Positions 27,689 through 37,885 of a stretch of 64,000 nucleotides of DNA are shown piece after piece. The DNA is from CAWHOW01 sp963831005 (lineage in GTDB: Bacteria > Bacteroidota > Bacteroidia > Bacteroidales > CG2-30-32-10). Where the stretch lies: positions 1 to 64,000 of the forward strand of contig CAWHOW010000016.1 of NCBI GenBank assembly GCA_963831005.1, given 5' to 3'. Position numbers and translations under genes: made by a program. Below the pieces are notes generated by a model. The model worked only from the letters and a program-made list of their open reading frames with translations, was not told the origin of the DNA and did not search any database. Numbering within the stretch: the stretch's first letter is position 1; each line of letters begins with the position of its first letter.

Positions 27689-30188
27689 TTATTCTTTTAC
27701 AAACTTCTTCGCCACTACCCCTTTTTCATTTTCCACTTTTAGGAAATATACACCATTTGAGATTGTTGTAATATTAATATTTGTTTTAGCTTGCAACATT
27801 GGCTGCTGTAATAACAGTTGTCCCTGAATATCGTAAACAGAAATTGTTTGTCCTTTAGAAAATACAAAATTCTCAATGGTAATATATTCGTTTGCAGGAT
27901 TTGGGTAGATAGCTATCTGTTCTGCATTTAATAAATGCGGTACTATGCCCATTGGCGCCGGTTTAATTGTATTGCTGTGTGATTTTAAATATGTATGTGT
28001 ACTGGTTAACATTGATGGTGTGCAATCAAAACCTAAAGCATCAACTCGCCAATTACCATTAGGGTAACTTGTATAGTTCGGATCTGTAGATGCAAGGCCG
28101 GCTGTATTTACCAGAACATGCCAATTCCCTGTGTTATTATCATCTCTTAGAAAAGCATAACCTATTACCGGGTTTGTCTGCCCTGTTTCTATCGTATAAG
28201 CATTCCATGAAAAATTAGGACCGCTTTCCTGAACAAACATTGTTTGATGATATGGACTTTCACCACTAATATTGCCACAAGTATCACGTATAGCAAGTTT
28301 ATATAACCAACTAGAATACATCGGATTTCCACCATTAGGTCCGCCAATACTTTGAGCAGTATCTGTAAATTCACTCAAGGCATTTGCGCTTACTGCTCCA
28401 ATGCGTAAATAGGTTGAAGTTAGTACATTCATCCTGTACACGATAAAGCTGTCAACATTATTGTATAAAGTATTGTCCCAATAGATATCATTATATTTAT
28501 AAAACGTTGAACTATCTGTTGTAACCATGCAAATGTAAGGCGCTGCGGCAGTGGGAACAATATTGATCGTTATATTTGCACTACCCGTACACCCATTAGT
28601 ATCAGTACCTGTAACTGTGTAAATTGATACAGAAGTTGGCGTAACTGTAACTGGATTATTAGTTCCTAATCCATAGCTCCATGAATAAGTGTTTGCTCCG
28701 CTTGCTGTCAAAGTTGTTGAAGTGCCCGCACAAATGAGGTCTGCCGATGCTGAAATACTAACAGATGTATTGATTACATTAACACCGATATCTGCTGTAG
28801 CTGTGCAACCATTAATATCAGTACCTGTAACTGAGTAGATTGTGGCAGTTACCGGCATCACAGATACAGGATTTATAGTCCCAAGTCCATTATTCCATGA
28901 ATAAGAGGTCGCCCCACTTCCAGTTAGAATTGTTGAAGTACCCGAACAAATAGGGTTTACAGAAGCCGTAATGCCAACTGATGCTCCTGGAGTATCCTTT
29001 ACCACAATGGTAAGAGTATCAGCAATAACAGAAGTATCCAAAGGAGTACCTATGACTGTATACATCGTTGTAACGGATGGGTTGGCTATAACACTATCTC
29101 CTGTGCTTACAGATAATCCTGAAGCAGGACTCCACACCCAAGAATATTCATTAGCTGTTGCACCCGTAATTACAATTGGAACTGTCCCTCCACAAGTACT
29201 AACAGTGTCAGCACATGTACTGCAAGCAGTCATAGAGGGATGAGATGTACCCGGAAATGTAAAATAGAGTAAATTACCATAAATAGGTATAATTGAATTC
29301 GAAAACATAGTGATAAAATTGAATGTTTCAGTAGCACCGGGAGCCAAATTCTGAATTAGATAACTTAATTGAATAGCAATATCTGCGCTGTCGGATGAAC
29401 CTACTGTTTGAGTGAAACCTGTTCCATTCCAGATAGCAGAACCAGCCCTGTTTGAAAATCCGCCGTATGAAGCCCTCCAGTTAGCTCCCTCAGCGGCAAG
29501 CGCCATATAAGAATCCCATGGTGAAGATTGGGTTGCGCTTACCCTTGGCAATATCATGTCCGCCTGTTCCGGGCTGAGATACAACTGTATTGAGGGTTGC
29601 ATAATTAGATCCATTTATCATTATATTATTATCAGGGTCTATATTCCTGTAATAATAAAGTTGAGGAATTGTAGCTGAAGTATTATTTGTAACAGATACA
29701 GTTGTAGTATAGAAAAGATCAGTTTCCTTTAACAAAAAATTAATTTTCACATCAAGATTTGTTCCTCCCACTGCATCGGTTCCCTCCCAATCAACATTGA
29801 TGTAGCCATGGTTAACCGAATAGTTTGTTATGCTTCCGGGTATATCAAACACTTGTGTACAATTGTTGGAAGCATCGCTGGCAGATGTACCTAAGGAAAG
29901 CCCCCAACCATTTTCCGGTGTGCCAGGAGAGAAGTAATCCCCGTTAAATGAAGCCCAGTTATTATTCTGGGGGTTTGCAACTATACCAAAATACTGGGTG
30001 TTTGAACGGAAATGCGTTCCCGCTGGCATAGTGCCAATTGTGGTATCGGCTCCTTCAAAACCTCCTTTCCCGCTAATTCCAATTTGAACACCATTGCCTA
30101 AAACATAGGCTTCTGTTCCCGATATTTGTGCTTCTAGTATCCCAATCTGGAAAACAAGCAACATTAATACAGTAAAGATTCTTTTCAT
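27689..30188 (-). CDS. Secreted Ig-like-repeat protein, type A T9SS cargo (paralogue 2), one frameshift
   Basis: Read through one extra base this is about 832 residues. The N-part (from 30188, MKRIFTVLMLLVFQIGILEA) matches paralogue 1 up to SQPGTGGHDIA. There a CCC run at 29542-29544 on the plus strand (GGG in the gene) carries one extra base; skipping it gives DIA-x-VSATQSSPW as in paralogue 1 (AQVSATQSTPW). Next come three Ig-like repeats of the SprB-gene kind (ICAGTSTTLTASGANTYSW) and a 150-residue module (TVYRMN..TYLRIGAVSA; fibronectin-like). A type A sorting domain ends it (IAIYPNPANEYITIEN ... NGVYFLKV ... KKFVKE). Confidence 0.8.
29542..29544 (-). other. Frameshift site in a GGG run
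   Basis: Minus strand gcc aag ggt aag; removing one G gives gcc aag gta agc gca acc, which continues the alignment with paralogue 1. A short homopolymer, hence a possible sequencing error. Confidence 0.7.
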
Positions 30189-30238
30189 GGTTTATGATAT
30201 TTTAAAATTATTGTTTTTAATGTGGTGAATACTAAGAG

Positions 30239-30270
30239 CAAATATACTAATTATTTCGACACAAGTCAAA
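30239..30270 (-). promoter_or_regulatory. Promoter of paralogue 2 (TTTG-N20-TATATTTG)
   Basis: Minus strand TTTG (30267-30270), 20 bp, TATATTTG (30239-30246). It shares TGTGTCGAAA in the spacer with the promoter of paralogue 1. Confidence 0.65.
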
Positions 30271-30335
30271 TAAACTAATATATTTTATATTGTAAAAGTT
30301 TTCGATCATTTGAAAAAATTAATCGGTATAAACAA

Positions 30336-30368
30336 AAAAGCCTGTCTAAAATTTAGACAGACTTTTCT
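30336..30368 (-). terminator. Terminator between paralogue 2 and the TPR gene
   Basis: AAAGCCTGTCTAAA / TTTAGACAGACTTT hairpin with flanking A and T runs; probably ends the TPR gene about 110 bp upstream on the minus strand. Confidence 0.65.
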
Positions 30369-30479
30369 GTTAGGTACCACTGCAATTTGGGGACTAAGTT
30401 ATTGCATTAACAATTTCACATCCACGGCAAAGGCATCAAGCATGTCGTGAAGAACAGGCGGGCGAGTGCGAAACTGGCA

Positions 30480-31259
30480 CTATTTACAATACTTTTCAAT
30501 CAGGGCGGGAACTTCTGTATCACCTAATTCTTTCGCTTTTCCCCAAGCTTCACATGCCTTTGAACTTTCATTTAATTTCATATCCACATAACCCAGATTA
30601 TAATATGCATCTATATATTTAGGATTTATCCTTACCGCTTCCTCAAAGTAAATGCGGGCAAGATCAAATTTGTTTTCACTATATTTCTCAACTCCTTTTT
30701 TATATCTTATTGTATCGCGCTTCATGTTGTAATACGGTAAATACTCGCCAAAATTCCATTTTATATTCTTTTTATGATGAAGTTGCTCTTTGAAATCCCG
30801 TTGGTTCTGTTCGTATTGCCTTGAAGTGAAAGTAATGGTAAGTGTTAATGCCGACGGTACATGTACTCCAGAATTTGATGCCGGAATATACAGACCGCTT
30901 AATAACATTACCAATCTTTTTGCCTCTCCACCAAAAAGGCCGTTCAAATCATCATCGGTAATCATCACATCGTTCTTTAACGACAGTACCCCCACATCAT
31001 ATGTTTCTTTATTTAAAACAATTTCTTTGAACTTTCCCGAGCTGTCGATAGTAATTGTAAGTTCAACCTGTCCATTGATACCATAATATACAGCTATATA
31101 AGGCAATTGTTTATTGGTTGAGAAAAAATTATTTAATTCTTTATCATCATATTTAAACTTTGCTGCAATTTCAGGTTTGGTGTAAATGCTGTCCTTGCTT
31201 TGGCTTTGCCCAAACGCAATGCACGAAATAAATAATGGGATTAAAATTACAAGCTTCAT
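30480..31259 (-). CDS. TonB-C-like plus TPR periplasmic protein
   Basis: 259 residues from ATG 31259, which begins the signal peptide MKLVILIPLFISCIAFGQ; an ATG 8 codons upstream is also possible. Residues about 40-150 look like a TonB C-terminal-type fold (YYGINGQVELTITIDSSGKF). Residues about 190-255 contain a TPR (ENKFDLARIYFEEAVRINPK YIDAYYNLGYVDM) ending in CEAWGKAKELGD. The combination suggests a periplasmic scaffold or partner of a transport or assembly complex; no pathway can be named. Confidence 0.65.
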   Translation of the reverse strand: MKLVILIPLFISCIAFGQSQSKDSIYTKPEIAAKFKYDDKELNNFFSTNKQLPYIAVYYGINGQVELTITIDSSGKFKEIVLNKETYDVGVLSLKNDVMITDDDLNGLFGGEAKRLVMLLSGLYIPASNSGVHVPSALTLTITFTSRQYEQNQRDFKEQLHHKKNIKWNFGEYLPYYNMKRDTIRYKKGVEKYSENKFDLARIYFEEAVRINPKYIDAYYNLGYVDMKLNESSKACEAWGKAKELGDTEVPALIEKYCK

Positions 31260-31370
31260 TTTATTAACTGTTGCTTTGTTCATGCATTATTTAACATTCC
31301 CACCCGCAGGCAAGTGCGAAACAGTATGCAAGTGTAGCCTACACCCAGCCAGTATTATCCGGCAAACCGT

Positions 31371-32426
31371 TTATTTAATATCCAGCGTTTTCATCTCGCC
31401 CGATGGTGTGATCACTATATAATTGTTTTTAGGCCCGTCTTCAGGTTTCTTCAGAGTAAATTTAACCTTTAAGTTGTAAACAAACTGTATTACCGGTTCC
31501 AGTATATCAGGGTTTATAATAATATCAAAGCTGTTGTATGGATACTGGTCGTATGCAACGGTTTGGGGTTTGCGTATGGAGGTAACGCCCGATTCATCTT
31601 TAGCGGCATCAACCGACTGGCTCACGAATGCATCATAATCGGGATACTGTGTTTCGGGATATATGGTGTAACTGTGCTCGCTGATAATTTCATATTTATC
31701 ACTCAGGTTCAGGTTTAGTTTTTTTACGGCTGCTTCGCGAGTTAAAATATTCTTCACCGACACGTTTCTAAGACTGTCATATATATTCTGTGTGCTTTCC
31801 ACAAAATAATCCACTTTAACCAGGTCGTAAATTTCGTTATTGGCAGCCAGTGTAACCAGGTCGGCAACTTTGTTGATGTCGTTGAACTTAATATGAATAT
31901 TTTTCTGCATCTCAAAGCCGGTGGGTATTTCATTATACGTGGTTTTGCTGAAAAGCTTTTTTTGCGCATCGTATTCAAACGTAGGTACAAGATATATCAT
32001 ATCTATATAAATATCCTTTTCACTTATACCCATTTGCTTAACGCCTGCCAGGAAATTATTTATCCGGGTATTCATCAGTTCGTTGGTTTTGGCAGCAGTT
32101 TGCCCAACCTGTGTAAGGTTAAATACTGCCAGGAAGCTGGTGGCTTTAACATTCATCAGCGCTTTAACATTCAGCACAATTTCATCATCGTTCTGGTAAT
32201 AGGCCGGATAAGGATTATAAGCTTGATTATAAGCGGCATTGCCGTTAGCATTAGCGGCAGGGGCATTGGATTGGTAGTATTCATTATCTTCGTTAAGGAC
32301 ACCCGCTTTGGATGGCGATAGTTCATTTTGTGTTTTAAAGCTTTTCTGGTTAGCATTCCGCTGTGCAAATACCATCGCGGTATTTAACAGTAAAACAGTG
32401 GCAATAAGTGCAATGATCTTTTTCAT
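31371..32426 (-). CDS. SIMPL-domain (DUF541) secreted protein
   Basis: 351 residues. Signal peptide MKKIIALIATVLLLNTAMVFA. A Pro/Asn/Tyr-rich linker (about 40-75, AYNQAYNPYPAYYQ) precedes the SIMPL domain (about 85-290). That domain carries VKALMNVKATSFLAVFNLTQ, NNFLAGVKQMGISEKDI, LVTLAANNEIYDLVKVDY and REAAVKKLNLNL. SIMPL proteins are periplasmic or outer-membrane-associated oligomers with debated roles (oxidative stress, signalling). The domain usually starts near the signal peptide; here the low-complexity insert is unusual. Confidence 0.75.
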   Translation of the reverse strand: MKKIIALIATVLLLNTAMVFAQRNANQKSFKTQNELSPSKAGVLNEDNEYYQSNAPAANANGNAAYNQAYNPYPAYYQNDDEIVLNVKALMNVKATSFLAVFNLTQVGQTAAKTNELMNTRINNFLAGVKQMGISEKDIYIDMIYLVPTFEYDAQKKLFSKTTYNEIPTGFEMQKNIHIKFNDINKVADLVTLAANNEIYDLVKVDYFVESTQNIYDSLRNVSVKNILTREAAVKKLNLNLSDKYEIISEHSYTIYPETQYPDYDAFVSQSVDAAKDESGVTSIRKPQTVAYDQYPYNSFDIIINPDILEPVIQFVYNLKVKFTLKKPEDGPKNNYIVITPSGEMKTLDIK

Positions 32427-32588
32427 TTGGTTTGGATTTAAAGGTTATTAAAAAAGCATATTTTATTTTCGCTAATAAGATTGCAATAATATTACTTTTC
32501 CATAAAGATATTGCAAATATATTTCTTTATGATTTTGCTATATGAATCCAGTTGCTAACAGGAAGTTATTTTGTTATTAAGTTATTGA
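32427..32588. other. Intergenic stretch before the SIMPL gene
   Basis: CAAATATA at 32514-32521 is a minus-strand TATATTTG that could be the SIMPL-gene -7 element, with no TTG at the normal distance. Nothing else recognised. Confidence 0.4.
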
Positions 32589-32618
32589 TTATTCTTTTAC
32601 AAATTTCCTTACCGACAT
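32589..32618 (-). pseudogene. Ten-codon remnant of a T9SS sorting domain
   Basis: Minus strand reads MSVRKFVKE and stop, the invariant ending of type A sorting domains in this window (compare KKFVKE at the paralogue ends). Sequence upstream no longer matches, so only the extreme tail of a lost cargo gene remains. Confidence 0.5.
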
Positions 32619-32645
32619 TGAAGCAATGCTAGGTTATGTGTAGTT

Positions 32646-33068
32646 TTATTTATTCATTATAATATACTTAAATACATCATGCTGTTTCGTCGTCAACATT
32701 AGCGTGTCCTTTATTATTATATATTTTGCAGATTGATTCAAAAGACAGTTTCCTAATTTCTTTTCAACTGTATCTCTAAGACGATCAAAACAAAACATTG
32801 CATTACAATAAATATTCTCAAAATAAATTGAATCATTTCTTATTGAACATTTTCCTTCAAATGAATTACAGCCATCACTCCCAAAACATTTGTTGGCATT
32901 CACTGTCAAGGTTGCTGAAATGTCTACAGGCAGAACAATATTACTGTATGGATTATTTATCATAATATGGATAAGTCTCCATTGATTTGAAGTCAAAATT
33001 TCAAAATCATTATTGTTTCCAAATGAAAACAAAATAGGTACAACTAAAATTGTTAAAATCTTTTTCAT
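32646..33068 (-). CDS. META-domain (HslJ-like) secreted protein
   Basis: 140 residues from ATG 33068 (MKKILTILVVPILFSFG); the longer open frame upstream lacks a signal peptide. META-domain motifs: SNQWRLIHIM, then CFGSDGCNSFEGKC, then YCNAMFCFDRLRDTVEKKL and a final YIIIKDTLML strand pair. META/HslJ proteins are small beta-rich envelope proteins linked to stress and antibiotic tolerance in E. coli. The gene stands alone in a repeat-rich area. Confidence 0.7.
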   Translation of the reverse strand: MKKILTILVVPILFSFGNNNDFEILTSNQWRLIHIMINNPYSNIVLPVDISATLTVNANKCFGSDGCNSFEGKCSIRNDSIYFENIYCNAMFCFDRLRDTVEKKLGNCLLNQSAKYIIIKDTLMLTTKQHDVFKYIIMNK

Positions 33069-33240
33069 AAAATTGCCTATAATGGTTAAGCATTGCTTGC
33101 AGTGGCGAACTAATCGCCTTTGTTGTCCCTTATCCCCCTTCTTGTGCAAAAACAAAAGTATATCAAAACTCTCAAAACCTCTATTACAAGTTTGTAATAT
33201 TTCCACACCAATAATATCCCTAAACTGATAAAGTGGTATA

Positions 33241-33421
33241 AATACGGAGGGGTATTAAGCGAATTAAGTTATTTTGCCCCTATCTTGCGGCTACCGCACG
33301 CCTTTTTGTCAGATGGCTACTTTTTCAAAAACGCCGCAAACTCAGCGCACGCCTTTTTGTCAGTTGCGCATGGTTTAAAAAACCGCCGCGAGCATATTTT
33401 GCGCCTGGAAAGTAATAATAT
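33241..33421. repeat. Direct repeats upstream of 21-bp array B
   Basis: GCACGCCTTTTTGTCAG occurs at 33296 and 33347 (51 bp apart), followed each time by cgc-rich and poly-A strings (tttttcaaaaacgccgc; ggtttaaaaaaccgccgc). No gene recognised here. Confidence 0.6.
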
Positions 33422-33589
33422 CCGCTGTGCTTGTAATTCTATCCGCTATGCTTGTAATTGTTTCCGCTGTGCAAGGAATCATTTCCGCTATGCTTGTAAT
33501 TGTTTCCGCTATGCCTGTAATTGTTTCCGCTATGCCTGTAATTGTTTCCGCTGTGCTTGTAATTGTTTCCGCTATGCCTGTAATTGTTT
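33422..33589. repeat. 21-bp tandem array B, 8 units
   Basis: Units CCGCTATGCTTGTAATTGTT start at 33422, 33443, 33464, 33485, 33506, 33527, 33548 and 33569, with no slips. An inverted partial unit (agcatagcggaaa) follows at 33604-33616, so the end can fold back. Both strands have an open frame through it: plus RYACNCF and minus AETITGI heptads. A degenerate extension leads into further AT-rich sequence to 33660. Confidence 0.95.
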
Positions 33590-33616
33590 CGGAATAAATT
33601 AGTAGCATAGCGGAAA

Positions 33617-33800
33617 TGCTTGTAATCATTTCGGAAATAATTACATTCCTTACGTTATAGATTATAAGACTGGATGAAAAGATTACAAGTCTTGCGGCAA
33701 AGCTTAGATGCTTTGCTGTTTATTTTACAAGCTTAGAGGTATAGATTATTAAATTCGCTTTTTAGTTTAGAAGTGTTAGCGAAAAGATTATAAAATAAAA
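33617..33800. other. AT-rich non-coding stretch
   Basis: Contains loose repeats of ttgtaatcattt and ttacaag strings related to array B; no gene seen. Confidence 0.4.
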
Positions 33801-33833
33801 AGAGTACTTAGAGGGTTTAGCTCTAAGTACTCT
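33801..33833. terminator. Perfect hairpin of unknown owner
   Basis: AGAGTACTTAGAG / CTCTAAGTACTCT, 13 bp with a 7-nt loop. A-rich on the left, so it would stop minus-strand transcription coming from the array C side; no gene there explains it. Confidence 0.6.
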
Positions 33834-34018
33834 GAACTTTACTCCAATGTATCTATTTCTTTAAGTTGCCATTAACAGATAATTTTCAGATGTTTTTTGC
33901 CCCCTGCCTGCCGGCTCGCATCGATGCGAAGCGTGCAGACAGGCTTCACCACCGTACATTACACCCCAGCCAAAATCCAAAACTAGCTTATAAATCTCGA
34001 AAGCAGACCGGAAACAAT

Positions 34019-34123
34019 CGTTATCAGTCCGTTATCGAGCGTTATCTGTCTGTAAACGATCGTTATCGGTTCGTTATCGAGCGTTATCAGTCCGATATCT
34101 ATAATAAACGGTCCGATATAGAC
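34019..34123. repeat. 21-bp tandem array C, about 5 units
   Basis: Units CGTTATCAGTCCGTTATCGA start at 34019, 34040, 34061, 34082; a degenerate fifth is at 34103. On the plus strand one frame reads IERYQSV, IERYLSV, NDRYRFV heptads. Confidence 0.9.
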
Positions 34124-34182
34124 TTTTCCCGATAAGAACTTGAAAATACTAAGGTTTGTTTATTAGCTTTATTAAGCAATAA

Positions 34183-34213
34183 AAAAGCCTGCCACTATGC
34201 TAAGCAGGCTTTT
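34183..34213 (-). terminator. Terminator of the beta-barrel receptor gene
   Basis: AAAAGCCTGC / GCAGGCTTTT with an 11-nt loop, followed on the minus strand by T-rich sequence; about 130 bp after the receptor stop at 34344. Confidence 0.75.
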
Positions 34214-34343
34214 CGATGTTAGCCTTTTTTATTTTTACATAATAACTGTGCATTACAATATACTACATAGAGCCATTCAACAGAATTCAATGCAATCGGT
34301 TTTTCCTCTTTTTGTATTAGTTTTCCTGTTAAGATACTTGCTC

Positions 34344-36860
34344 TTAATTCTCCGGAGGGCTGGTAAGATTAATATCTTCAGTTTCTTTTTCCTTTTTGAA
34401 TTCCATCTTTCCGAATTTATAGGTGAGGTTAATTCCAAAGGAACGGTAAGGCAACTGGCGGGTGTTATCTATAGTAAAGTCTTCGCCTGTAAGCGTGGTT
34501 TTCTGGTATATATATTTGCTGAAAAAATTAGTGGCTGTAAATGCAATGCTGGCTTTTTTATTGAACAACTGCTTGCGGAAAGCGAAGTTATAGGTGTAAA
34601 AGGCAGGCATAGTGCCCTGTGCATTGATCCTGGGAGAATTATAATTGCCTAATAATTCTAAAATAAGCGTGCTGCTTAGCTGATAGGATACATTGAGATT
34701 AGAACGGCTGTTAAATCCGTGAATATTGCCGCCTGTAGCAAAGCCTGTATTGATGTATCTTTTGAAACAGGAAATGTTGGTGCGAAGATTTAATTTTTTG
34801 GTAACAGGAACAGATGCAAATATGCTTAACCCGAAGTTGTCTTCGCGGCCAATATTCTCGCGTGTGCTTACTGCCACATTGGTGTAGGTTGTATCACCTA
34901 CAGTGAATGTTGGATAATAAACAGTGTATGATTGTATATCATTTTTATTTCCTCGGTAGAACATAACCGGATTTATTGTCGAACCATTCTTAAATGTTTG
35001 GCTGTAGCCTAATTCAACTTTGTCGCCAATTTCGGGTTGAAGATTTGGATTGCCTGTAGTAATGTTTTTAGGGTCGCTGGCATTAACAAAGGGGTTCATA
35101 TCCCTGTAATCGGGACGTTCTATACGGTGGGTATAACTTATCTTCAGCATCTGTTTCTTTTTGAAAGTGCGTGAAATGACCATAGATGGAACAACCGTAT
35201 TGTACGGCGACATATTGAATTTACCAGCATTCGAATAATCGGCAGTTGCTTCGGTATATTCATCGCGGCAACCTGCTTTAATGTCGAGCAGCTTTAACAC
35301 TTTAAAGGTAGCCGAAAGATAACCGGCGTATATGGTCCTTTTAAAATCAACCGAATTAGACTGGTAGGTATTGTAATCATAATTACCAGAGAAAAGGTTC
35401 AGCAGATACACATCAGAAGTGCTTTGAATATGATCGAATTCTGTTTTGCCGCCTGCCTCAAGCGTGGCATCCCAGCCTAATGGCTGGGTGTAATTTATTT
35501 CCACATCCATTTCGTTCTCGATACCGGGATTGTTTCCGTACGAGCTGTAATAGGTTGAATCGGGAGTAATAAATTTTTGCGCTTCATCATAATAAGTGAA
35601 TATATTTCCGTTGGATGAACTAACGTGAAATTCCAGTTCCTGGTCTTCTTTTTTAAATTTCCTTTTATAACCCAGATCCCAGTCGTAGGAATATTCATGA
35701 AATTTACTGGACGTTATGACCATATCATTAATATCGGAAAGCTGGTTTCCTGCACTATCATTCAGAATGTTCTGCCTGCCTGCACTTCCTGTATTGCTGT
35801 TCCCGAAATAATCGTAACCCAATGTAGCTGAAATATTATCCTTTGGTGTTAAGTCCCAATCAAAACCAATACCCGATTGAAAGCCCTGTCGTTGAAATTT
35901 GCTTGTGCCGTTTTGTATAAGGCTTGCTGATGTTGATGAATCCTGCGATGTGCGGTTCATGCTATTAACAGTAGTAGAAAGTAATTGGGCGTTTCCGCTG
36001 CAAAAAACATTAACGCCAAACTTACCTCTTCGCATATTCAGGTTAACTGAACCATTCTCTAAGCGAGTACCTCCTGTCAATGATATATTGCCATTGATTC
36101 CATGTGCTTCACTCTTTTTAAGTATGATATTAATGATTCCTCCTGTTCCTTCAGCGTCATATTTAGCACCCGGACTGGTAATAAGTTCAATGCTTTGTAT
36201 CTGGCTTGCCGGAATGGATTGCAGCACATCCACTATATTGCTTCCAAATAGCACAGACGGTTTCCCGTTAATTAAAAAGCGTATGTTCGAATTACCCTGC
36301 AACTCCACATTCCCGTCAACATCCACAGAAACCTGTGGAACTTTTTTCAGTATATCTGCAGCCACACCACCTTGTGAAGTAATATCCTTTTCGGCATTGT
36401 AAACCGTTTTATCAATTTTGTTCTCAATGTAACTTTTGTCAGCAGTAATGTTAACTTCTTTAAGGTTGGTATTTTTGATCAATAAAAAAATATCTCCAAG
36501 TTCAACATTTGGATTTTCCTTGCTTACAACAATATTATCTTTCTCATATCTTTTATAACCAATAAATTCAATAAGCAATTTGTATTTCCCATCTGCAACG
36601 TTTATAAGTTTAAAAGCGCCCTTATTGTCGGCAGTTGAACCATTAACCACTTTATTTTCGCCCTGCGTAAGGAGGCTTATAGCTGCATATTCAACGGGCT
36701 GTACTGAAACAGAGTCGATAATTCTTCCTGTTATCTTGCCTGTGGCGGTATTGGCATTCTGAGCGTTTATATTAATAGTATGTAAGAATACAAGTACAAT
36801 TAATACTGCTGCTCTTTTGAATAGTTTAATGTGGGAAATAAATACTTGAAAGCTTCTCAT
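34344..36860 (-). CDS. TonB-dependent receptor/outer-membrane beta-barrel family protein
   Basis: 838 residues. Signal segment about 1-34 (VLIVLVFLHTININAQ). CarboxypepD_reg-like domain about 38-120 (ITGRIIDSVSVQPVEYAAIS ... SKENPNVELGDIFL). Plug about 135-240 (YNAEKDITSQGGVAADILKK VPQVSVDVDGN, SIELITSPGAKYDAEGTGGI). A long barrel of the OMP_b-brl_3 type follows, with KISYTHRIERPDYRDMNPF and the final LTYKFGKMEF. These receptors differ from SusC and are often metal- or peptide-linked. A single gene; CAAAAATA at 37025-37032 is a possible minus-strand -7 element but has no -33 partner. Confidence 0.85.
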   Translation of the reverse strand: MRSFQVFISHIKLFKRAAVLIVLVFLHTININAQNANTATGKITGRIIDSVSVQPVEYAAISLLTQGENKVVNGSTADNKGAFKLINVADGKYKLLIEFIGYKRYEKDNIVVSKENPNVELGDIFLLIKNTNLKEVNITADKSYIENKIDKTVYNAEKDITSQGGVAADILKKVPQVSVDVDGNVELQGNSNIRFLINGKPSVLFGSNIVDVLQSIPASQIQSIELITSPGAKYDAEGTGGIINIILKKSEAHGINGNISLTGGTRLENGSVNLNMRRGKFGVNVFCSGNAQLLSTTVNSMNRTSQDSSTSASLIQNGTSKFQRQGFQSGIGFDWDLTPKDNISATLGYDYFGNSNTGSAGRQNILNDSAGNQLSDINDMVITSSKFHEYSYDWDLGYKRKFKKEDQELEFHVSSSNGNIFTYYDEAQKFITPDSTYYSSYGNNPGIENEMDVEINYTQPLGWDATLEAGGKTEFDHIQSTSDVYLLNLFSGNYDYNTYQSNSVDFKRTIYAGYLSATFKVLKLLDIKAGCRDEYTEATADYSNAGKFNMSPYNTVVPSMVISRTFKKKQMLKISYTHRIERPDYRDMNPFVNASDPKNITTGNPNLQPEIGDKVELGYSQTFKNGSTINPVMFYRGNKNDIQSYTVYYPTFTVGDTTYTNVAVSTRENIGREDNFGLSIFASVPVTKKLNLRTNISCFKRYINTGFATGGNIHGFNSRSNLNVSYQLSSTLILELLGNYNSPRINAQGTMPAFYTYNFAFRKQLFNKKASIAFTATNFFSKYIYQKTTLTGEDFTIDNTRQLPYRSFGINLTYKFGKMEFKKEKETEDINLTSPPEN

Positions 36861-37110
36861 TGATCTTTGTTTTTCATTCCTTGTTAACTTAATTCCTTGA
36901 TCCGATTATCTGCCTGTAAACAAATTCCTGATGAGTTACTTTTAATGAAAAGAATTCAAAAGATTAGAAAAGTATTTTCTATGAGTACACTTAAAAATAG
37001 ATCACAGATGTGCCTTCCGTTTCGCAAAAATAATTCTTTTTCATTAAGTTGAGAATATAAGACATACCGACGAAAAAAGATATAGAATTTTCCTGTCACA
37101 ACCAACCTCA

Positions 37111-37178
37111 ATTAACCTCATCTTAATCCAAGCTTAATTTCTTCTTAATTCAGGATAATATTGATATAAATATTTTTG
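37111..37178 (+). promoter_or_regulatory. TTAAT-box promoter P1 (bacterioferritin)
   Basis: Boxes at 37111 (ATTAAC), 37122, 37133 and 37144 (CTTAAT each), strictly 11 bp apart; 21 bp after the last box lies TATTTTTG (37171-37178). The CDS starts at 37295. See the eight-promoter family in the findings. Confidence 0.9.
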
Positions 37179-37294
37179 TGATGGAAATCAAAGAGTTAAA
37201 AACGGTATTTGAAATTATATAAGCAATAACCGGTAAATGGTGATTGGTGTTGTTTCTCAAATTATATTGGTATTTAAACTTTAAAAAAAACAAA

Positions 37295-37774
37295 ATGAAA
37301 GGAAATGAAAAATTACTTGCAGTGTTAAATTCGCTGATGGCAGAGGAACTAACTGTCGTAAACCAGTACATGTTACATTCTGAAATGTGCAAAAACTGGG
37401 GTTACTGTAAACTTTACTCGACTATAAGAAAACAGGCTATGGATGAAATGCACCATGCCGAGTGGCTTATAGAGCGCATCATTTTTTTTGACGGTATGCC
37501 GATTGTTTCCAAACTTAATATTATAAAGGTTGGTAAAACCGTTTCAGAAATGATTACCAACGATAATAACTTTGAGCTTGAAGCTGTTCGCAATTATAAT
37601 GAAGCAATAAAGCTTGCAAGGGAAATAAATGACCAGGGTACGGTTGACCTTCTGACCATTATACTTAAAATGGAAGAAGATCATGTTGATTGGGCCGAAA
37701 CGCAGCTATCGCAAATTGAACAAATGGGTATGGAGAATTACCTGCTTAGCCAGTCTGAAATAAAGGTAAGCTGA
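37295..37774 (+). CDS. bfr: Bacterioferritin
   Basis: 159 residues from ATG 37295; the longer frame from 37244 has no support. The ferroxidase residues have E. coli Bfr numbering: Glu18, Glu51, His54, Glu94, Glu127, His130; Met52 (DEMHHAE) is the heme ligand. The protein forms 24-mers that oxidise and store iron and lower Fenton chemistry. It leads the stress block under P1. OsmC follows after 110 bp, so the transcript may continue (no terminator seen). Confidence 0.95.
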   Translation: MKGNEKLLAVLNSLMAEELTVVNQYMLHSEMCKNWGYCKLYSTIRKQAMDEMHHAEWLIERIIFFDGMPIVSKLNIIKVGKTVSEMITNDNNFELEAVRNYNEAIKLAREINDQGTVDLLTIILKMEEDHVDWAETQLSQIEQMGMENYLLSQSEIKVS

Positions 37775-37885
37775 TATATCCCGGGATAAAACTCCCGGAG
37801 TGTAGGCTTTGTCGGCGGGAGCAGTATAAAAGTTAAATGTGAATAATGAAATAAATTAACATAACAGTGATAAAAAATAAATAAA

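Noticed and set aside
33285..33602. Cysteine-rich peptide gene on the plus strand over array B
   Set aside because: The frame is open only because of the repeat; the Met and the flanks show no gene features.
33375..33629. Minus-strand heptad protein over array B as a confirmed gene
   Set aside because: The pattern is suggestive but there is no promoter, and a codon-based test is needed; kept only as a finding.
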